This document shows positions 60,955 to 64,000 of a stretch of DNA of 64,000 nucleotides, in pieces (positions within the stretch are counted from its first letter, which is position 1; every line of letters begins with the position of its first letter). Location of the stretch: assembly GCF_009720365.1 (NCBI RefSeq), contig NZ_ML769312.1, positions 620,001 to 684,000 on the forward strand. The letters are read 5' to 3'. Under the pieces are notes generated by a model, which saw nothing but the letters and a program-made list of their open reading frames with translations, ran no database searches and was not told the DNA's origin. The translations under genes and the position numbers were made by a program. The DNA comes from Catellatospora paridis. Its GTDB lineage: Bacteria > Actinomycetota > Actinomycetes > Mycobacteriales > Micromonosporaceae.

Positions 60955-61470
60955 ATGCGCAGACTGCGGTGGGTGCCGCTGGCCGTGCTGCTGCTGGGCG
61001 CGGTGGAGTTCGCCGTCTTCTGGGGCGTCAGCCGCCTGATCGGCATCGGCGCGACGCTGCTGCTGGCGATCGGCCTGATGCTGCTCGGCGCGTTCCTGCT
61101 GCGCAAGGAGGGGCTGTCGGCCTGGCGGCGGCTGCGTGAGGCGCGGCTTTCCGGGCAGACCCGCGGCGATCAAGCCGTCGACGGCGTGGTCGGCCTGATC
61201 GCGGCCCTGCTGCTGATCATCCCAGGGCTGCTGACCGCGGCCGTCGGGCTGCTGCTGCTGATCCCGCCGGTGCGCCGGCTGGCCCGCGGGCGGGTGCGCG
61301 CCGCGACCGAGAAGCGCATCCCGGCGTCGGCCGCCAACAGCGTGTTCGGGCCGAGGAAGGTCCGGGTCAGCACCCCGCACGACCCGCACCACCAACCCCA
61401 CCCGCCACAGCCGCCCGCCGCGGGCCGCCCCGGGCCGTCCGAGGTCATCGAGGGCGAGATCGTCGACTGA
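60955..61470 (+). CDS. fxsA: FxsA family membrane protein
   Basis: A 171-aa protein: MRRLRWVPLAVLLLGAVEFAVFWGVSRLIGIGATLLLAIGLMLLGAFLLRKEGLSAWRRLREAR (two helices), then DGVVGLIAALLLIIPGLLTAAVGLLLLIPPVRRLARGRV (two more helices) and a His/Pro-rich cytoplasmic tail. This is the FxsA (suppressor of F exclusion of phage T7) family; a cytoplasmic-membrane protein of unclear cellular role. ATG 60955 has CTGGAGGTGA upstream. It follows ppm1 by 34 nt and ends before a strong hairpin, so lnt, ppm1 and fxsA probably form one operon. Confidence 0.9.
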   Translation: MRRLRWVPLAVLLLGAVEFAVFWGVSRLIGIGATLLLAIGLMLLGAFLLRKEGLSAWRRLREARLSGQTRGDQAVDGVVGLIAALLLIIPGLLTAAVGLLLLIPPVRRLARGRVRAATEKRIPASAANSVFGPRKVRVSTPHDPHHQPHPPQPPAAGRPGPSEVIEGEIVD

Positions 61471-61476
61471 CAGCAC

Positions 61477-61512
61477 GAAGGCGCCCGCCCCGGATTCGGG
61501 GCGGGCGCCTTC
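61477..61512. terminator. Bidirectional hairpin terminator
   Basis: Perfect 16-bp arms (GAAGGCGCCCGCCCCG at 61477-61492 and 61497-61512) with a GATT loop, between convergent fxsA and rbpA. It is the strongest terminator in the window. Confidence 0.9.
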
Positions 61513-61521
61513 GAAGTGTGC

Positions 61522-61860
61522 TCAGCGGCCGCGTCTGGTGCGCACGTCGGCCAGGCGCTCGTTGAGGATCTCGTCGAGCTCGGTCATCGACCGGCGTTCC
61601 AGCAGCATGTCCCAGTGCGTACGCGGAGGCTTGACCTTCTTCTGCTCCGGCTCGGTGCCGTCGACCAGGCGTGCCACGCTCCCGTCGAACTTGCATTCCC
61701 AGGTCGCGGGCACTTCGGCCTCGACCGCGAACGGCACCTCGAAGCGGTGGCCCTGGGCGCACAGGAACTCGCGCATCTGACGCGGCGCGAGTTCGGTGTT
61801 GCGCTCGGACTCGTAGCTGACGGCCCCCAGGCGGCTTCCCCGCAACATCCGATCGCCCAT
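61522..61860 (-). CDS. rbpA: RNA polymerase-binding protein RbpA
   Basis: A 112-aa protein, the usual RbpA length, specific to actinobacteria. It stabilises the open complex and binds the sigma factor and the non-template strand. MGDRMLRGSRLGAVSYESERN, EFLCAQGHRFEVPFAVEAEVPATWECKFDGS (core domain with zinc-like Cys pair), and the C-terminal sigma-interaction helix PRTHWDMLLERRSMTELDEILNERLADVRTRRG are all present. ATG 61860 has GAGGAG upstream. An exact SigR-type promoter (GGAAT-N18-GTT) lies 38-63 nt upstream, matching its known induction by thiol/oxidative stress in Streptomyces. Confidence 0.96.
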   Translation of the reverse strand: MGDRMLRGSRLGAVSYESERNTELAPRQMREFLCAQGHRFEVPFAVEAEVPATWECKFDGSVARLVDGTEPEQKKVKPPRTHWDMLLERRSMTELDEILNERLADVRTRRGR

Positions 61861-61897
61861 GTCAGCTCCTCACACTCGTATGGCTTCCGGGTGTTGC

Positions 61898-61923
61898 AAC
61901 GACTTGACCGCCCGGACGATTCC
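61898..61923 (-). promoter_or_regulatory. SigR-type (ECF) promoter of rbpA
   Basis: On the minus strand GGAAT (complement of 61919-61923) is separated by exactly 18 nt from GTT (complement of 61898-61900), the consensus for SigR/SigH-type oxidative-stress sigma factors. The -10 GTT is 38 nt upstream of the rbpA start. Confidence 0.78.
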
Positions 61924-62044
61924 CCACCATGACACACGCCGCAGCCGCCGCCGATTCCGGAGAGCGCCTCATGTGTGCCTTAGCAGCGCGATATCGTCCG
62001 ATTGGACCAGTTTTGCGGGGTACATCACATCCGGGGGTAACACG

Positions 62045-63535
62045 ATGGCCACCACGGCGGTGCCGGCATCGGGCAAACCGGTCAAGACCTGGCTCGGACA
62101 CCCCGGCGGCCTGGTCGTGCTGTTCCTCACCGAGATGTGGGAGCGGTTCAGCTACTACGGCATGCGGGCCATCCTCACCCTGTTCCTGGCCGCCGAACTG
62201 ACCGACGGCGGCTTCGGCATGGAAGACGTCGCCGCCGCGTCGCTCTACTCCATCTACGTCTCGATGGTCTACTTCACGGCCCTGCCCGGCGGCTGGATCG
62301 CCGACCGGATCCTCGGCACCCGCCGCAGCGTGCTGTGGGGCGGCATCATCATCGCGCTGGGCCACTACTCCCTGGCGTTCTCCGCCCGGTCCATGTTCTA
62401 CCTCGGCCTCGTGCTCATCGTGCTCGGCACCGGCCTGCTCAAACCCAACATCTCCGCCATGGTCGGCGAGCTCTACGACAAGCACCCCGAGATGCACGAG
62501 TCCCGCCGCGACGCCGGGTTCACGCTGTTCTACCTGGGCATCAACCTGGGCGCGTTCTTCGCCCCGCTGCTGACCGGCATCTTCGCCGCCCGCAACGACT
62601 GGCACGTGGCGTTCGGCATCGCCGCGGTCGGCATGACCATCGCCGTGATCCAGTACCTGGCCGGCTACCGCCGCCTGGAGGGCGTCGGCCTCAAGGCGCA
62701 CAAGCCGCTGCAGACCCACGAACGCAACAAGATCCTGAAGATCGCCGCGATCGTGACGGCCGTCGTGGTGGTGCTCCTGGCGATCGACATCGCGGCGGGC
62801 ACCTTCAACGCCGACCACGTCAAGAACGCGCTCACGATCCTGGCGCTGGTCGTGCCCGCGCTGTACTTCATCATGATGTTCCGCGACCGGACTCTGACCC
62901 ACCAGGAACGCTCCCGCATCAGCGCCTATGTGTGGATCTTCATCGGGGCGGCGCTGTTCTGGATGATCTACGACCAGGCCGGCAGCCTGGTCAGCCTGTT
63001 CACCAACGAGAAGGTCGACCGGCAGGTCGGCAGCTTCGAGATTCCCACGGCCTGGTTCCAGTCCGTCAACCCGGTGCTGATCCTGCTGCTCGCGCCCGTG
63101 TTCGCGTGGATGTGGACCAGACTGGACCGCCGCCAGCCCGGCACCCCGGTCAAGTTCTCCCTGGCCCTGCTCGGCATCGGCCTGTCGTTCCTGGTGATGG
63201 GGACAGCCGGGGCGCTGGCCGCACGCGGGCTGATCTCGCCGTGGTGGATCGTGCTGGTGTATCTCATCCAGACCTGCGCCGAGCTGCTGCTGTCGCCGGT
63301 CGGGCTGTCCGTCACCACCAAACTCGCCCCGCTGCGCTACGCCAGCCAGGTGATGGGCCTGTGGTTCCTGGCCACCGCGGCCGGCAACGCGCTCAACACC
63401 TGGGTCACCCCGCTCAACGCCAAACTGTCCGACGCCGCGTACTACGGCCTGCTGGGCGCGCTGGCCATCATCGTCGGCGTCTGCTTCTGGTTCGGCGCCC
63501 GCCGGATCGGCGAACTGATGTCCGGCGTGCACTGA
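62045..63535 (+). CDS. dtpT: POT/PTR2-family proton-dependent oligopeptide transporter
   Basis: A 496-aa MFS peptide importer with about 14 helices. The ExxERF proton/substrate motif is EMWERFSYYGMRAIL in the first helix region; the PTR2 signatures are PGGWIADRILGTRRSVLWGG (residues about 80-100) and FTLFYLGINLGAFFAPLLTG. Di- and tripeptides are the usual substrates, moved in with protons. I chose ATG 62045 behind GGGGGTAAC; earlier in-frame starts back to 61859 would run through the rbpA promoter. It is divergent from rbpA. Confidence 0.93.
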   Translation: MATTAVPASGKPVKTWLGHPGGLVVLFLTEMWERFSYYGMRAILTLFLAAELTDGGFGMEDVAAASLYSIYVSMVYFTALPGGWIADRILGTRRSVLWGGIIIALGHYSLAFSARSMFYLGLVLIVLGTGLLKPNISAMVGELYDKHPEMHESRRDAGFTLFYLGINLGAFFAPLLTGIFAARNDWHVAFGIAAVGMTIAVIQYLAGYRRLEGVGLKAHKPLQTHERNKILKIAAIVTAVVVVLLAIDIAAGTFNADHVKNALTILALVVPALYFIMMFRDRTLTHQERSRISAYVWIFIGAALFWMIYDQAGSLVSLFTNEKVDRQVGSFEIPTAWFQSVNPVLILLLAPVFAWMWTRLDRRQPGTPVKFSLALLGIGLSFLVMGTAGALAARGLISPWWIVLVYLIQTCAELLLSPVGLSVTTKLAPLRYASQVMGLWFLATAAGNALNTWVTPLNAKLSDAAYYGLLGALAIIVGVCFWFGARRIGELMSGVH

Positions 63536-63547
63536 GAGGCGACACCG

Positions 63548-64000
63548 ATGACCACCACCACTGCCGGGACGATCACCGTCGAGCAGCTGCGCGACGAGGT
63601 GAGGGCGCTGGCCGGGCGCTGCCTGTGCGACCCGGTGACCGAGCTGTTCGGGCCGCTGCTGGAGACCCAGGAACGCGTCTTCAGCCGGCTCGAGAACGAC
63701 CCGGTCCCCGAGCACCTGCACGAGCTGTACCTGCTGGCAGGGCTCGTGTCCGGGATGCTGGCCAAGGCCCACCACGACCTCGACCGCGAGCACCAGGCGA
63801 TGTCGCTGGCCCGGATGGCGTACGTGTGCGCCGACAACGCCGGCCACGCCGGGCTGCGGGCGTGGAGCCGCGGGCTGCAGAGCCTGCTGGCGTACTCCGG
63901 GGGCCGGCCCCAGGAGGCGGCCGCGTTCGCCGACTGCGGCGCGCGCATCGCCGTCGAGCAGACCGGGTCGGTCGCCTCGTGGCTGGCCTGCGGCCTGGCT
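63548..64000 (+). CDS. Hypothetical helical protein (3' end outside the window)
   Basis: The frame opens at ATG 63548 (MTTTTAGTITVEQLRDEVRALAGRC) with GAGAGG 7 nt upstream and runs past the window end, giving at least 151 aa. It is helix-rich and repeat-like (ETQERVFSRLENDPVPEHLHELYLLAGLVSGMLAKAHHDLDREHQAMSLARMAYVCADNAGHAGLRAWSRGLQ), resembling the TPR-type C-terminal domain of actinobacterial XRE-family regulators, but no DNA-binding domain is visible so far. It lies 12 nt after the peptide transporter gene, possibly in the same operon. Confidence 0.7.
   Translation, partial: MTTTTAGTITVEQLRDEVRALAGRCLCDPVTELFGPLLETQERVFSRLENDPVPEHLHELYLLAGLVSGMLAKAHHDLDREHQAMSLARMAYVCADNAGHAGLRAWSRGLQSLLAYSGGRPQEAAAFADCGARIAVEQTGSVASWLACGLA

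Noticed and set aside
61862-63847. 661-aa minus-strand open frame opposite the peptide transporter
   Set aside because: Low-complexity Gly/Gln/Glu/His sequence antisense to a clear POT transporter.
1-64000. CRISPR array, tRNA or rRNA genes
   Set aside because: No regularly spaced repeats and no cloverleaf or rRNA-like segments were recognised by reading; a covariance-model search would be decisive.

Overview
The window is about 73% GC. Its core genes (rbpA, fxsA, an Lnt plus polyprenol-mannose synthase pair, GTG and TTG starts, many leaderless promoters) point to chromosomal DNA of a filamentous actinomycete, most likely Micromonosporaceae such as Catellatospora, Micromonospora or Actinoplanes. 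The family is inferred from gene content and base composition, not from a marker gene. I saw no rRNA, tRNA or CRISPR array.

Layout. 1-10.8 kb: the end of an unknown gene; an SRPBCC/ArsR pair behind a near-perfect palindromic operator; DUF2182 and DUF899 proteins; then single genes (double GNAT, DUF4184, S4-domain protein, SDR, M20 peptidase, MOSC and winged-helix proteins, a lipoprotein, a ChaA-type antiporter). 10.8-20.2 kb: class I aminotransferase, lipoprotein, galU, a secreted M4 metallopeptidase with two P domains, an ArsR-like regulator with an MFS exporter, GNAT, DoxX and small membrane proteins. 20.2-23.7 kb: a SAM methyltransferase and an MFS gene separated by a solitary IS605-type element encoding a TnpB with an intact catalytic triad; its left end supplies the MFS stop codon. 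23.9-32 kb: carbohydrate and peptide genes, namely xylA divergent from a ROK regulator across an inverted repeat, a CUT1 sugar ABC transporter (lipoprotein plus two permeases, no ATPase), and a PepP-like M24 peptidase.

32-49.7 kb: accessory single genes, including an ATP-grasp protein, a LacI regulator, a VOC protein, oxidoreductases, a probably frameshifted small gene at 35.7 kb, and an Lrp regulator. Also here are a three-gene flavin electron-transfer operon (ferric-reductase-like protein, FMN-binding protein, ApbE), and a tautomerase/SDR operon facing a TetR regulator across two operator copies; that SDR lacks the catalytic Tyr. 49.7-57.9 kb: a lysine-degradation locus in which kamA is divergent from kdd, an amidohydrolase, kamD, kamE, kal and a MutL/GlmL-type reactivase. 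The last five plus-strand genes overlap one another. It encodes lysine to beta-lysine, 3,5-diaminohexanoate and 5-amino-3-oxohexanoate, plus the later 3-aminobutyryl-CoA deamination. The cleavage enzyme (Kce) is absent, and an amidohydrolase of unknown role is tightly coupled in the operon. 58.4-64 kb: lnt, ppm1, fxsA, rbpA (with a SigR-type promoter exactly matching GGAAT-N18-GTT), a POT-family peptide transporter, and the start of a further gene.

Two recurring themes are visible. At least fifteen genes have a TANNNT -10 hexamer ending 6-8 nt before the start codon, implying leaderless transcripts. Most convergent gene ends carry long perfect hairpins without a U tract.
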